Assembly (NCBI RefSeq): GCF_025024155.1
Contig: NW_026251737.1
Span: 1-64,000, forward strand
Direction of reading: 5' to 3'
Length of the DNA stretch: 64,000 bases
Origin: Gamsiella multidivaricata
Taxonomy: Eukaryota; Mortierellomycota; Mortierellomycetes; Mortierellales; Mortierellaceae
The position numbers and the translations under genes are program-made. A model generated the notes under the pieces. That model was given only the letters and a program-made list of their open reading frames with translations, was not told the DNA's origin and searched no databases. Positions 22,139-33,932 of this stretch are shown here, piece by piece; within the stretch, counting starts at the first letter, position 1, and each line of letters opens with the position of its first letter.

Positions 22139-24391
22139 ATGTCCAAGATCAACAAGAAAGCTGTAGGCGCCGCGGCCCTTGGTGGCATAGCCGGGGCAGC
22201 CTACCTCAAGAAAAAGTTGAACCAGGATCCCACCCGAGGACCATGGAATCCTCGCGTGGACTTGCAAACCCATTACGACTACATTATCCTTGGAGGTAAT
22301 CCTATTCACTGAAGAAACACATGTCTTCTCCGCTAGCAGTTAATATATGTTTTCCATAGTCGCTAACATGCTGTCTGCCACCGCGGCATGGGTGTGCACT
22401 TCGTAGGAGGAACCGCGGGCTGCGCTCTTGCCAGCAGGCTGGCTGAAGACCCCAGCATCAATGTCCTTATTCTTGAAGCCGGTTTCAGTAAGTCGACATC
22501 GTATACCACCCTTTATTGCATTTGCGCTTCTTTCTCCACAAGGCACATCTTAATTCATTTTCAAACGCCCTGTTTATTCTTTTTGCAAATTAGCCGATGA
22601 TATCCCTGGCAGCATGACCCCAATGTTGTTTTCCACGCTCTGGCGAACGGATGCTGATTGGAACCTGGTAACCGTGCCACAGACACATGTCCTTGGACGT
22701 ATCATGGATCAGCCTCGTGGAAAGCTACTCGGAGGATCCAGCTCCATTAATGCCATGATGTATCACCGTGGACCTGCCTCTGATTATGATGAATGGGAAT
22801 CACTTGGCAACCCAGGCTGGTCCTACAAGGAATGTCTGCACTACTTCAAGAAGGCAGAGGGCTTCAATGACCCTACGCTGCCTGTTGGTCATCTGAGGGG
22901 ACCCTTGACGAAGCGTACGCCAAAGCCACAATACGAGGAGTTCGAGCCCGAGTTCCACGGAACAGATGGACCCTGGCAGATCACGTACCACCACATGTAT
23001 GGTTCTGCCGAGGGCTTCGTCAGAGCCAATGTGGCCGAGAACGTCCCATTCAACAAGGACTTCAACGGCAGCAGTACCCTCGGTGTTAATCGAGTGCAGA
23101 CATTCATCCAGCGAAACGCAGTTCGAAGCAGTGCTGCCCGTGCTTATCTGGGTCCAGATCGACTGCTGAAGAATGGTAAGCCTAGGGTGGACCGAGGACG
23201 GATTCGCATTGTATATGGCGCCCATATTGTTCGAGTCCTAGTCCAGAAGCGTCGCGGGGTTAAGATTGCGATCGGTGCAGAATTCCTGGATACAAACCAC
23301 GGTAAGTTTTGCTTTATAGCGCATGTTGTCGTTATTTATTTTTTTGTTGCACATGGTAGCGGGACTAACTTATTATTCTCCCATTAGAGATGCAACGGGT
23401 CATGGCCGTCAAGGAGGTCTTGCTCTGCGCAGGAACTTTAGGTTCACCCCACATCCTTTTGGCCTCAGGGATCGGTCCAGTACCGCACCCTACGATTCCT
23501 CATATTCACACTCTCCCCGGTGTGGGTAGGAACCTCGCTGATCATCTTGGTGTCCCCATCTTCTTCCGCGCACCGTCCAGCTGCGACGTCCTTGGATCGC
23601 AAGCGCGGTTCTACAACTTACCCAAGTTGATGTATGACTACAACGTCAATGGAATCGGAATACTGTCCTCTCAAGGGGTGGAGAGCGCGTGCTTTGCCCG
23701 CCTTGAGGACATCGCACCAGAGTTTGTGGCGCGGGAAAAGGCGAATGGTACGTGGCAGGATCGATCCAGTGGACCACAGGCACCTCACATCGAGGTCCTC
23801 TTCGTGCCTGGCTATTGGCGCGATCACGGTAAGATCCTGGCCCCTGACAATCAGCACTACTATACCCTTGTCGGACTTTTGCTCAACCCTGTCTCGAGCG
23901 GCACAGTTACGATTTCGGACGTGAAGGATGGGAAAATTGAGACTCTGATCGACCCGAATTATCTGGAGGACGAGTTTGATACCCGCGTGTTGGCAGAGAC
24001 GGTTCGATTCATTCGTCGTCTCGGAGAGCGGATGCGTAAGGACCCAACTTGTGGAGGGGTCGAGATTTACCCTGGTGTTGATAAGGTTCCTAGTGATGAT
24101 GAAGCGGCGCTGCATACCCATATCAAGAAGGAGCTCGCGTGCTTCTACCATCCCACTTCGACTTGCCGCATGGGTCCACCGTCCGATCCGCTGGCTGTGG
24201 TCGATGCACGTTTGAACGTCCATGGCATTGACCGCCTCCGTGTTGTGGACGCGAGCATCATGCCCAAGCTTCCAGCTGCACATACCTGCGCGCCGACGAT
24301 CATGATCGCAGAGAAAGCCGCAGATATGATCAAAGAGGACTGGAAGGATTTGCCAGCTCACGGGGAGCAAGTGGTCTTTGCGAAGTTGTAA
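22139..24391 (+). CDS. GMC oxidoreductase (choline-dehydrogenase/aryl-alcohol-oxidase type), copy 1
   Basis: Four exons (22139-22295, 22407-22487, 22594-23301, 23388-24391) give 649 aa. The N-terminal ADP-binding motif is YDYIILGGGTAGCALASRL, split by an intron at the glycines as in copy 2, with the acidic LILEAG end. The GMC signature region is GKLLGGSSSINAMMYHRG. C-terminal catalytic histidines lie in CFYHPTSTCRMG and LPAAHTCAPTIMIAEKAA. A hydrophobic Ala/Gly stretch near residues 8-22 could be a membrane anchor or weak targeting sequence. GMC enzymes oxidise alcohols using FAD, with oxygen or a quinone as acceptor; the substrate here is unknown. An AATAAA signal follows at 24434. Confidence 0.9.
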
Positions 24392-24433
24392 TACCAACCA
24401 TTCTACACATTGCGATACTGTTCGTAACTGAGC

Positions 24434-24439
24434 AATAAA
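24434..24439 (+). terminator. poly(A) signal of GMC copy 1
   Basis: AATAAA 43 nt after the stop codon. Confidence 0.5.
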
Positions 24440-24547
24440 AAATATATATATCTATGTATAAAAAACTGAACAAAAGAAACTCTTTAATGTACATGAAGTT
24501 GAGGGGGATAAAGTCTATGTGTTTAGCATATGTTACAATAGTGTAGT

Positions 24548-26116
24548 CTAAAGCTTGTGAGGAGAGTTGATAATCAACGCGAAAATAGCCCCGGAGACCA
24601 CACCGGCAGCAGGCAAGGTAAGGATCCAAGACGAAGCAATGAGGCCAAGAATCTTCCAGTTAATGGACTTGACACCTCCTCCGCTGCAGAGACCGGCCGC
24701 GGTGGTGGCGCCGGTGATGCAGTGCGTTGTGGAGATGGGCATACCGAGCTTGGAGCAGGTCAAAACGGTCAAACTGGTGCCGAGTGAAAGAGAGAATCCT
24801 CTACTGGGCGAGACGTAGCAGATGTTGTTACCGAGCGTGGCCATGACCTTGTAGCCATATGTCAACAGACCAATATCGATGGCGATACCTCCGTAAGCGA
24901 GGATCCAGACAGGCACAGGGGACTGGCCAGTGACATCAACCATACCGTGCTGCCAGATGTAATAGATAGTGGTCAGAGGGCCGATGGCATTAGCAACGTC
25001 GTTGGAACCGTGGGCAAAGGAGGCAAAGCAGGCGGTCAAGATCTGAAGCGTGCAGAAGAGTTGCTCGGTCTTGCTGTCGTAGCGGGTAGACTTGTCGTGT
25101 AAGTTCTCGACGTCCTCGGTCTTCGTGGTGATGTCCTGGTTCAGGCCATGGAAAGCCTTCTTCTTCAACTTCTGGAACATGGACAGAGACTTGGGTTCGG
25201 GATCGTCCAGGGCAGCCAGGCTGCTATTCACAGTGCCGTCGCCCTCCTCGATCTCACCGCCAACGGTTTTGTCCTCCTTCTGGACACTGGAAGAAATCTC
25301 CTCGAGATTCTCGGAGGCCTTGGCGCGAGTCGAAACGAAGCGGACATAGAAGGAGTGGTACCAACGGAGAGGTTCCTCGCCTTCGAGCTTTCTGCGCAGG
25401 TAGACCTTGAGGAAAAAGTTGCACCAGAGGAAGACCACGAGAGCGATACCGAAGGAAATGCCGATGACAGTGCCAAGGGGCATCTCGGAAAGGCTGAGGC
25501 CGGGTGAGCCCTTAAAGATAATGTAAAAGACATTGATGAAGATAGTGATGGCAAAGTAGAAGGGGATAGCCGTGAGACCACGCTTGAGGGAGTCGCTGTG
25601 CTGGAGGATAAAGTAACGCGTGACGGTGAAGATGACGGCGGTGACCAATCCTGCAACAACAGGACTGATCAGCCAGGAGAGGACGATGGTACCAATACCA
25701 CCCCACTTGACGGTGCTAAAACCAAAGCCAGCAATACCAGTGCCGGTGATGGCGCCGACGATGGCGTGTGTGGTCGAGACAGGCAGGCCGCGGGATGAGG
25801 CGAAGAGGACCCAGGTGGAAGAACCGACGAGAGCGCAGACCATGCCTAGCATCAGCAACTCGGGCTGTTCACTGAAGAGACTGACGTCGATTAAGTCGCC
25901 CTTGATGGTATCGGCAGTGGAGGAACCCATGAGGAAAGCACCGAGAAACTCGCAGACGGAAGCGATCAGGACGGCTTGCTTGAGGTTTAGAGCGCCTGAA
26001 CCGACGGCAGCGCCAAAGCTGTTGCTGACATCGTTGGCACCGATGCCGAAGCTGTCGAGGAAGGCAAAGACCATACCGATGGCAAAGAGGAACGTGTAAT
26101 CACCAGGGAGCATCAT
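24548..26116 (-). CDS. Pho89/PiT-family phosphate transporter
   Basis: Uninterrupted 522-aa membrane protein in the PHO-4/PiT family, which imports inorganic phosphate with Na+ or H+ at the plasma membrane. Both family signatures are present: GANDVSNSFGAAVGSGAL near the N-terminus and GSNDVANAIGPL in the second half. They mark the internal inverted duplication of the fold. About five helices on each side flank a hydrophilic loop of about 130 residues (LEGEEPLRWY to SKTEQLF). The start was set at the ATG at 26116 because the frame upstream has no other ATG. The absence of introns contrasts with its neighbours. It is convergent with GMC copy 1 (about 150 bp between stops). Confidence 0.93.
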   Translation of the reverse strand: MMLPGDYTFLFAIGMVFAFLDSFGIGANDVSNSFGAAVGSGALNLKQAVLIASVCEFLGAFLMGSSTADTIKGDLIDVSLFSEQPELLMLGMVCALVGSSTWVLFASSRGLPVSTTHAIVGAITGTGIAGFGFSTVKWGGIGTIVLSWLISPVVAGLVTAVIFTVTRYFILQHSDSLKRGLTAIPFYFAITIFINVFYIIFKGSPGLSLSEMPLGTVIGISFGIALVVFLWCNFFLKVYLRRKLEGEEPLRWYHSFYVRFVSTRAKASENLEEISSSVQKEDKTVGGEIEEGDGTVNSSLAALDDPEPKSLSMFQKLKKKAFHGLNQDITTKTEDVENLHDKSTRYDSKTEQLFCTLQILTACFASFAHGSNDVANAIGPLTTIYYIWQHGMVDVTGQSPVPVWILAYGGIAIDIGLLTYGYKVMATLGNNICYVSPSRGFSLSLGTSLTVLTCSKLGMPISTTHCITGATTAAGLCSGGGVKSINWKILGLIASSWILTLPAAGVVSGAIFALIINSPHKL

Positions 26117-27461
26117 GTTGGCGACGAGGGATGAGGAAGGGGAGGTGCGAGAGGGTACCGAGATGTGAAGGGGGCGGCAAGGGAGGACAGCGTTCAAGGC
26201 AGAATATTTATACGCCTATGGCAGATGCACAAGAAATGGTGGATGGATCCCCGGTATAGGTGCTAGACTAGTCCGGCGATCCAAAGGGAACATGAACTTG
26301 AATCCACACTCAGCAAGACTGGACATAAACGAACGGATGCTCGCTCCCCCCTTCCTTTCTTTCCTAGCGGAATAAAAAACACCGATCGACGCAAGTCTTC
26401 ACACGGGCAGCCTGTACGACTACAACATTCGTCTCTTTGCCGTAATCCTGTTTAGACTATAAGGATTAACGAAGAGATAGAGCTCCCCAGCCAATCAAGC
26501 CGCCCATGGCCAGCATGCATCCCTGTGATAGGCAGCAGACTCGAGTATGAGAGGAGAACTCTAAGTCTGATTGGCTGTAGCTCACCGGGGCCATGTCTAT
26601 TGTGTGTTGGTTGAGATCTGGTACCAGCGTTCTGGGTCGTCTTCAGTGACATAAAGTATTCACGTACAAGAAATAAAAAATAAAGTTTGATGAGACAACA
26701 TCGAATTCCATCGCGACTAGGAAGGTTGCTCCTCCGGACTTTGCTCCTTCCATAGGTTTGTTTCCCTGTATCTGTATCCCTGTGTCCCACGTCGATGAGC
26801 CAGAAGCGCGGACATGCGCATATGGGAACCAATACAGTCTTTTGGTGCTGCTGAGGACTGATACTCTGGTGCTCTCACTCAAACAACCAGTCGCGTGCGT
26901 TAAATTCTCCTGCTGTGGCTGTGTTCTAGATCGTCAGAGACATTCCTGCAACATTCCAGTCCTTTTGTGTGGCCTCGGTGGCGACCACAGCCAAGAATAG
27001 AACGCGACGGACTAGCGATAGTTAAAGAAAACACAAGCTGGACCCTTATACCCGCATGGAGGCTATATCGTTCCTATATAGGCGATCTGCAACTTGAACA
27101 GACGCTTAATTATCATGCAGAAATGTCAAACCAGAACCTGGTGTGAATCAGCATTGAAATACCTCGAGTTATTTTTTTTTCTCGTAGTTGACGCGTCTCA
27201 TTGGCAGCCTCAGTGCCCAGACCGGCGCAGGGGCCCAGGCGCCATTAAGAACACCCGAAACGGTGTTCCCTGGTTCCCATCTATTCTCGTCATCTGGATC
27301 TGCATAATCGCACCCCACTATGCGTCCCACATGCAAATGTCTACCAGAGACTTCGAAGTAGTAGTCGCCGTCTCCAAAGTATAAAAACCTATACTTGTTC
27401 GCCTACCAATCCATCCTCAACAGTCCTCCTCTCAACATCGCAAGCATCTTCTTCAGCCAAT
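26117..27461. other. divergent promoter region
   Basis: This 1.3-kb spacer holds the promoters of the phosphate transporter (leftward) and the proline-rich protein (rightward). No CACGTG phosphate-response box was noticed, and no coding or RNA gene is supported. Confidence 0.4.
27380..27387 (+). promoter_or_regulatory. TATA box of the proline-rich protein gene
   Basis: TATAAAAA lies 75 nt before the ATG, followed by a CT/CA-rich leader, as expected of a strongly expressed secreted-protein gene. Confidence 0.6.
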
Positions 27462-28634
27462 ATGAAGGTCCCATCCCTTCTCTCCATTGCCGCATTAGTG
27501 GCCGTGGTGACCGCGCAGTCCTCGGACAATGCTGCCGAGTCCGCCGCTGTCACCAAGGGTGACGATATTGCCAGTATGCCTCCTACCGAGAGCCTCGATA
27601 ATGGCCTCGAGCCGCAACGTGGTGGTCCCACCTTGTTCACTGCCTGGTCCTCTCCCGGATTCAAGGGTCACAAGCAGAGGAACAAGAACACCCCTGGCTG
27701 TTACCGTCTCGATGGTGGTGCCGTCGGCAGCTTCGACGCCTCCCGCTCGTACAAGTATGCCTTCTTTAATGACAATCGCTGCAAGAACAGGATGATCTAC
27801 GGCTGGACATCTGCACCCATTAGGCGATTTAACCCTCTGATCTACCCCGGGTCCGTCAAGATCCTCGAGGACAGGCCTGAGCCCCCTAGGCCTCAGCCTC
27901 CCAGGCCGCAACCTCCCAGACCTGATCCCCCCATGCCGCAGCCCCCCAGACCTCATCCCTCCCAGCCTAACTCTCCTAGGCCTCAGCCTCCCAGGCCACA
28001 ACCTCCCAGACCTCAACCTCCCAGGCCTCAACCCCCCAGACCTCAACCCCCCAAGCCGCAACCTCCCAGACCCGAGCCTCCCAGGCCCCAACCTCCTAGG
28101 CCTCAGCCTCCTAGGCCGCAACCTCCCAGACCTGATCCCCCCATGCCGCAGCCCCCCAGACCTCATCCCTCCCAGCCTAACTCTCCTAGGCCTCAGCCTC
28201 CCAGGCCACAACCTCCCAGGCCTCAACCTCCCAGGCCTCAACCCCCCAGACCTCAACCCCCCAAGCCGCAACCTCCCAGACCCGAGCCTCCCAGGCCCCA
28301 ACCTCCTAGGCCTCAGCCTCCTAGGCCGCAACCTCCCAGACCTGAGCCTCCTAGGCCCCAACCCCCTAGACCACAGCCTCCTAGGCCGCAGCCTCCTAGA
28401 CCTGAGCCTCCTAGGCAACAATCTGCCGAACCTCGTCCCTCCTGGCCTGGACCTCCCGGACCTCCACCCCCCTGGCCTCGCCCCCCTGGACCGCCACCTC
28501 CCTGGCCTCGACCTCCCGGACCTCCACCCCCCTGGCCTCGACCCCCCGGACCTCCACCTCCCTGGCCTCGACCTCCCGGACCGCCACCTCCCTGGCCTCG
28601 ACCCCCCGGACCTTGGAGGCAGGAAGAGGATTAG
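27462..28634 (+). CDS. secreted proline-rich repeat protein
   Basis: A 390-aa protein with an N-terminal signal peptide (MKVPSLLSIAALVAVVTAQ). A unique domain of about 90 residues (TLFTAWSSPGFKGH ... YPGSVKIL) contains two cysteines that could pair. About 250 residues of PRPQPP-type hexapeptide-like repeats follow, ending with GPPPPWPRP units. A 70-residue block is duplicated in tandem (see the repeat entry). Its composition and secretion suggest an extracellular or cell-wall protein. The unique domain is not recognised. No introns. The stop is followed by AATAAA at 28755. Confidence 0.75.
   Translation: MKVPSLLSIAALVAVVTAQSSDNAAESAAVTKGDDIASMPPTESLDNGLEPQRGGPTLFTAWSSPGFKGHKQRNKNTPGCYRLDGGAVGSFDASRSYKYAFFNDNRCKNRMIYGWTSAPIRRFNPLIYPGSVKILEDRPEPPRPQPPRPQPPRPDPPMPQPPRPHPSQPNSPRPQPPRPQPPRPQPPRPQPPRPQPPKPQPPRPEPPRPQPPRPQPPRPQPPRPDPPMPQPPRPHPSQPNSPRPQPPRPQPPRPQPPRPQPPRPQPPKPQPPRPEPPRPQPPRPQPPRPQPPRPEPPRPQPPRPQPPRPQPPRPEPPRQQSAEPRPSWPGPPGPPPPWPRPPGPPPPWPRPPGPPPPWPRPPGPPPPWPRPPGPPPPWPRPPGPWRQEED
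27894..28315 (+). repeat. 210-bp tandem duplication in the proline-rich coding region
   Basis: The block containing CCTGATCCCCCCATGCCGCA recurs at exactly 210-bp spacing (27921 and 28131) in the same frame, duplicating 70 residues with only a few substitutions. This is a recent in-frame duplication superimposed on an older hexapeptide-type repeat. Confidence 0.85.
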
Positions 28635-28999
28635 GACGATGAGCCCTCGCTCTGTCTACATTTTCCACTAGACAGTGGCAAACTTACCATGTCCCAGCAA
28701 ACTTGGCATGGCTTGTACATAGCACATTACTGAGCGGCACTACTATAATGTACGAATAAACCGCTACATCTTCAAGCAATGCCTCTGTTTACGTATCAAT
28801 GTATAATAATATGCATTTCTTTTTATTTTATTTTATTTTTGGTGCCAAATCCGTTCAGGACGACGTTCGAGAGGACGCCACGTAACGTGACACGACCAAC
28901 CTTATGCCAAGAACGATGTTCGTTCTTCTCTGCTCTACCACACTTGCCACCAATCCCCAAGCATCCCATTCCACACCTACTCTGTCGATCGGACTAGTC
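28635..28999. other. intergenic before the AMSH gene
   Basis: 3' region of the proline-rich gene and presumed promoter of the AMSH gene. An in-frame ATG at 28904 could extend the AMSH N-terminus by 32 residues. Confidence 0.4.
28755..28760 (+). terminator. poly(A) signal of the proline-rich gene
   Basis: AATAAA about 120 nt after the stop codon. Confidence 0.5.
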
Positions 29000-31319
29000 A
29001 TGCGGGGGACAAAGGTCGAGAAATGCTTCCCTCGTCAGGAGCTCAATGACAGGGCCAAGGTGTCCATGGTCGACTCGACACCACTTCGATTCTACTTTCG
29101 AACAGCAGAGCACCTCTTCAAGCAGGTATGGAAACAACGCCTATTCTTGAACTTCCAGCTCACTCTGCCCGAACGTTCACTGGGGTCAATGATGCCCAAA
29201 AATACTAATAAGGTCCAATTCTCGTTAAATAGGCCAAGATTTATCAGATGGAAGGCGACCTTCAGACCTCCTACATTCTCTACATGCGATTCTGCAAGTA
29301 CGTGTTCTGAAGCTTGCATGATGCTTACAAGGAAGGATGCAGCACTGGGCGTTAGTCTCACGCTGAGTCCTCTTCAGCCTAGTCATCTCTGAACTTCAGA
29401 AGCACCCCGATTACACTAATCCGGATCACAAGCCCTGGTTGCTTGCCCTCAGAAAAGTATGTTTGGTGAATCCAATAAAGCGAACAAATCGGGGAACAAA
29501 TAGACACTATCTCTCTTACATTAACCATGTCGCCTATTTTCTATCAACTTTAGAGTGCAATGACAGCCTTGAAAGAAACCGAGGCACTGAAGCCGGTCTT
29601 GGATAAAAAGTACGAGGACTATCAGGAGTACATTCGACAGCGGGAAGCAAAGATCAGAGCGCAGGCCATGGAAGCGCAGCAGCAATTGGAGATGCAGCGG
29701 AAACAGAATACAGAGAGGAACCTCAGGGAGCAGCAGGAATTACACTGGGCTGACAACCCCCCGACTCAGACTTGGTCACTGGCCAAGGCACTTGAAGGTG
29801 TCCCAGGAGTATACCCAGCCCAGCCGGCCCATCGCGTTCATTCACGCCATCATCATTACGACAATACAGTGGCAGTCAGCGAGGTACATGTTCATGAACA
29901 TTCGCTATCTGACTTGAGCCCAAGGTCGAGGGAGCACGGTTACTGACAGCACCTTATGCGACTTTAGATCCAATACCCCGAGCAATATCAACGTCAATAC
30001 CATGGCCGGTAAGGACAGACGGACAAAAATATTTGTATCAATACTTGTTTCTGGATCAGTCTCAAAGTTTTGACAGACGACCGATTGACCCTATACTTGT
30101 AGGTCGGAAGCCCCGATGCCAAGTATCCAGCCTCAACAGCTTGTCCCAACGCCAACAGGCCCACCGCCAGCATTACCACGGAAACCCGTCTCGCTAAACA
30201 ACGCACCGAAACTGCCGCCCAAAATCCAGATCGAGGAAGATGTGCATGGTATGTTCGACAGTTCTGCACGCGATTGCCTTGGTATGAGCGCGCTTGACCA
30301 TGTTCTCATCCGTACTCTTTCTCCCTAGAATTCTCGCGAGGATTGAGGACTCTCATTGTCCCTGTGCGATTGCTGGACAGATTCCTGAACATTGTACGCC
30401 CCAATACGATTAAGAATCTGGAGACATGCGGAATCTTGGCGGGTGTACTGGTAAAATTGCATTCATGTCTCGTGTATGCAATCTAAGATTGTGTCGTACA
30501 ATGGGGTTCTGAAGCGAGGCATCACGTCTCTCACTCATTTTCTTGTTTGGTCAACTCGGACTTTTTATAGTCTCACAACAGACTGACGGTAACAACCCTC
30601 ATTATCCCAAAGCAAACTGCGACCTCGGATACGTGTTCCACAACCAATGAAGATGAGCTGTTTGAATACCAGAGCGAACGGGATCTTATGACATTGGGCT
30701 GGATTCATGTATGTTCTCGTCTTATGTCTAAGCGGAAGTTTTTGAACCCATACTGAGCATAGGAATGGGCCTTTGATGATAACTAATGCTGGATATTGCC
30801 CGTAAACACTGCAGACACATCCAACGCAGACGTGCTTTATGAGCTCTGTCGACCTTCATACTCATTGTTCATACCAGTTGATGCTGCCAGAGGCCATCGC
30901 CATTGTGTGTGCTCCGAAGCACGACAAAGAGTAAGGCCACCCTTATGCAAGGATTCAGCCACGTTGACGTTTTCCTTGAAGCGATACAATCTGCTCATAT
31001 ACTGTTGATATCGACTGTTGTACCACTATAGCTATGGCGTATTCAGGTTAACAGATCCGCCGGGAATTCAAGTGATCACCAATTGTCGTCAAAAGCCGCT
31101 TTTCCATCAGCATCCGGGAGAGGATGATATTTACACTGTAAGGACTCTTTTTATCAACTACATACATGAAGCTGACTTAACACCTGCACAAATGACTGAT
31201 GAGAAGCTGTTCATGTCTCTTTCTGTGCGGACCAAATGTTTAAATAGGATGCGTGCGACCAGGGCCATGTGGAGCTGGTCGACCTTGACCTGGAGATTGT
31301 AGATCTGCGAAGGAAATGA
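29000..31319 (+). CDS. AMSH/STAMBP-type K63-specific deubiquitinase (Sst2-like)
   Basis: Eleven exons (29000-29125, 29233-29297, 29378-29456, 29554-29883, 29968-30008, 30103-30248, 30329-30450, 30571-30708, 30815-30930, 31032-31137, 31248-31319) give 446 aa. The N-terminal MIT/USP8-like helices ([11 protein letters not shown] ... LYMRFC) continue into a Gln/Glu-rich coiled coil and a proline-rich linker. The C-terminal MPN+ domain shows the JAMM zinc site: Glu in [10 protein letters not shown], then [14 protein letters not shown] (two His and Asp). The AMSH-specific insertion [22 protein letters not shown] also fits. The family removes K63-linked ubiquitin at endosomes with ESCRT-0. The start is chosen by similarity; an earlier in-frame ATG exists. 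AATAAA overlaps the stop codon (31319-31324). Confidence 0.92.
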
Positions 31320-31683
31320 ATAAAGTGCCATGTCCTCTATATCGTCACACAGACTTGTCGTTCTCAGCGAACTAGGAGAAGGAAAGAGAGCCGCGGCAAT
31401 TGGTTGGTTGATCTGTCCACGGATGAGGGGAAAGACGTGACCAAGGCAGCTGGGGTTGAATCTTCATCGGAGATGGATGAGAATGGCACCAATACGACCT
31501 CAAGTGTGGGGCAAGAAGAAGGACTGCTGAACCTCACTCACATTCAAAATTATTCCCACGCTTCCCCCGAACTTTTCTCTTCATCTTCCCTCCTCATCCC
31601 TCTCTCCCTCCTCATCTCTCTTTCTCTTTCTCTTTCTCTTTCTCTCCCCTCACCCCTCACCCCTCCTCCTCCCTCTCTCCACC

Positions 31684-33484
31684 ATGTTGTCTTATGCTGC
31701 TATGCGCCGTGTTGCGGCTTCGACCGCCTTCAAGCGTGCCCTCTCGACCTCCAGACCCGCTCTCTATGCCACCCAATCGTCGATCCCTCGTACAAAGCTG
31801 TTCATCAATGGCGAGTTTATCGACTCCAAGACTGACAAGTGGATTGAGCTCCGCAACCCCGTAAGACGCCTCCGGGGATCCCAGAAAACCATTGTACATG
31901 TACGCCCTACTCTCCTTATTGATGTCTCATACTCATCTAATACGCCCTTCCGTTTCTTAATATTGACCAGGCCACACAAGAGATCGTCACCCTCGTCCCT
32001 GAGGCCACTCCCGAGGAGCTCAAGTACGCTGCTGATACCGCCGCTGAAGCCTTCAAGACCTGGAGAAAGACCTCCATCCTTCACCGCCAGCGCAAGATGC
32101 TCGACCTCCAGCTTCTGATTCGTGACAACATGGATAGAATCGCCCATTCAATCACCTTGGAGCAGGGTAAGACCTTGGCTGATGCCCGCGGTGATGTCCT
32201 CCGCGGTCTCCAGGTTGTTGAGTCAGCCTGCGCTATCCCCCACATGCTCATGGGTGACACCCTCGAGGTCGCCACCGATATGGATACCTACACGATCCGC
32301 GAGCCCCTCGGTGTCGTTGCCGGTATCACTCCCTTCAATTTCCCTGCTATGATCCCCCTCTGGATGTTCCCTCTCGCCAATGTCATTGGAAACACTTGCA
32401 TTATCAAGCCCTCCGAGAAGGACCCTGGCGCCACCATGATCCTCGCTGAGCTCGCTCAGAAGGCCGGTATCCCTGCTGGTGTCCTGAACGTCGTTCATGG
32501 TGCCAGGGACACCGTCAACTTCATTTGCGATAACGAGCACATCAAGGCCATCTCCTTTGTCGGAAGTGACCAGGCTGGTCACTACATCCACGAGCGTGGT
32601 TCTCGCAACGGCAAGCGTGTCCAGGTACGAGCACACTCCCATTTATGATGAGCAACTGCTCAGGGTCACTCCATAGAGCTTGTATATTCATTTGTTACTA
32701 TTTCTTCTTCAATGACATCTAGGCAAACCTGGGCGCCAAGAACCACGGAATCATCATGCCCGACGCCAACAAGAACCATACCTTGAACCAGCTTACTGGT
32801 GCTGCCTTTGGTGCTGCTGGCCAGCGTTGTATGGCTCTTTCGACCGTAGTTTTTGTCGGCAAGGCCAAGGAGTGGCTTCCTGAGCTCGTCGAGCGTGCAC
32901 AGAAGCTCAAAGTCTCCTCTGGCTTTGAAGCCGATGCTGATCTCGGCCCCTTGATCTCTCCTGAGGCCCTCAAGCGCGTGGAACGTCTCATTGATTCCGG
33001 TGTAAAGGAGGGCGCAGAGTTGGTTCTGGATGGACGTGGCCTCAAAGTCCAGAAGTACGAGAAGGGCAACTTTATTGGGCCTAGCATCTTGACTAACGTC
33101 AGAACTGACATGGAGTGCTACCGTGAAGAGATCTTTGGACCCGTCCTTGTCTGCTTAAATGCTGAGACTCTGGATGATGCCATCGATATCATCAACAAGA
33201 ACCCTTATGGAAACGGAACCGCCATCTTCACCCAGAGCGGCGCCATCGCTAGAAAGTTTGCCAACGAGGTCGATGCTGGCCAGGTCGGCATCAACGTCCC
33301 CATCCCCGTGCCATTGCCCATGTTCTCGTTCACTGGCTCCCGTGGCTCGATCCGTGGTGATGTTAACTTTTACGGCAAGTCTGGAGTCAGCTTCTATACC
33401 TCGACTAAGACTGTCACTGCTCTCTGGCGCCATGAGGATGCTGACAGCACCGTTGCCAACGTCAACATGCCCACTATGAAGTAA
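31684..33484 (+). CDS. methylmalonate-semialdehyde dehydrogenase (acylating), mitochondrial
   Basis: Three exons (31684-31860, 31971-32624, 32723-33484) give 530 aa. The first about 30 residues ([20 protein letters not shown]) form an Arg/Ala/Ser-rich mitochondrial presequence. The ALDH6 body follows: [24 protein letters not shown], the nucleotide loop [10 protein letters not shown], and the catalytic cysteine in GQRCMALS. The ending [20 protein letters not shown] is typical of this branch. The enzyme converts (methyl)malonate semialdehyde to propionyl-CoA or acetyl-CoA in valine, pyrimidine and inositol catabolism. A CT-rich leader (31600-31683) precedes the ATG. Confidence 0.94.
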
Positions 33485-33932
33485 ATATAACAAAACCTTG
33501 GACGCGATCTTGTTTAGAGGACCAACACATTGTATCATAGAAAAAACCTCTTTTCAAGTAATAAAAGCGCAATACAGATTTATTCTAACGTGCAGAGCTG
33601 AAGCCGCGAGTGCGCCTCTGCCTGTTGATTTACGAGTTTGCTCCTGTTGTTTGACGAGGAGGAACAGAAGACCGCTTTCATTTCTACTTTACGGCAACGA
33701 TCCTTTGTACCTCGAAAGGTACAACAATTAATATGCTACAGCCCGAGCCGGCGATGCCAAACAGGCCTGGGAGACTGGTACTTGCGTTGCTACAACAATA
33801 AAATAGATCCAACAAACCCGAGGAATCTTTTACTCATTCGTTCTCCACTTCCATTGCCCATCATACTTTCCTGATCATTTCTCTCATCTCACCCTCGTAC
33901 CCTTCCTTTTTTTTGAGTTTGAGCCCCACAAA
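33485..33932. other. intergenic, promoter of GMC copy 2
   Basis: 3' flank of the dehydrogenase gene and a CT-rich leader before the ATG at 33933. No gene was seen. Confidence 0.4.
33560..33565 (+). terminator. poly(A) signal of the semialdehyde dehydrogenase gene
   Basis: AATAAA about 75 nt after the stop codon. Confidence 0.5.

Noticed and set aside
27894..28315. CRISPR-like array
   Set aside because: The regular repeats are codons of a proline-rich protein with no unique spacers, and the host is a eukaryote.
27495..28421. Minus-strand Arg/Leu/Gly-rich frame opposite the proline-rich gene
   Set aside because: It is the antisense of the repeat; the plus frame has the signal peptide, TATA box and poly(A) signal.
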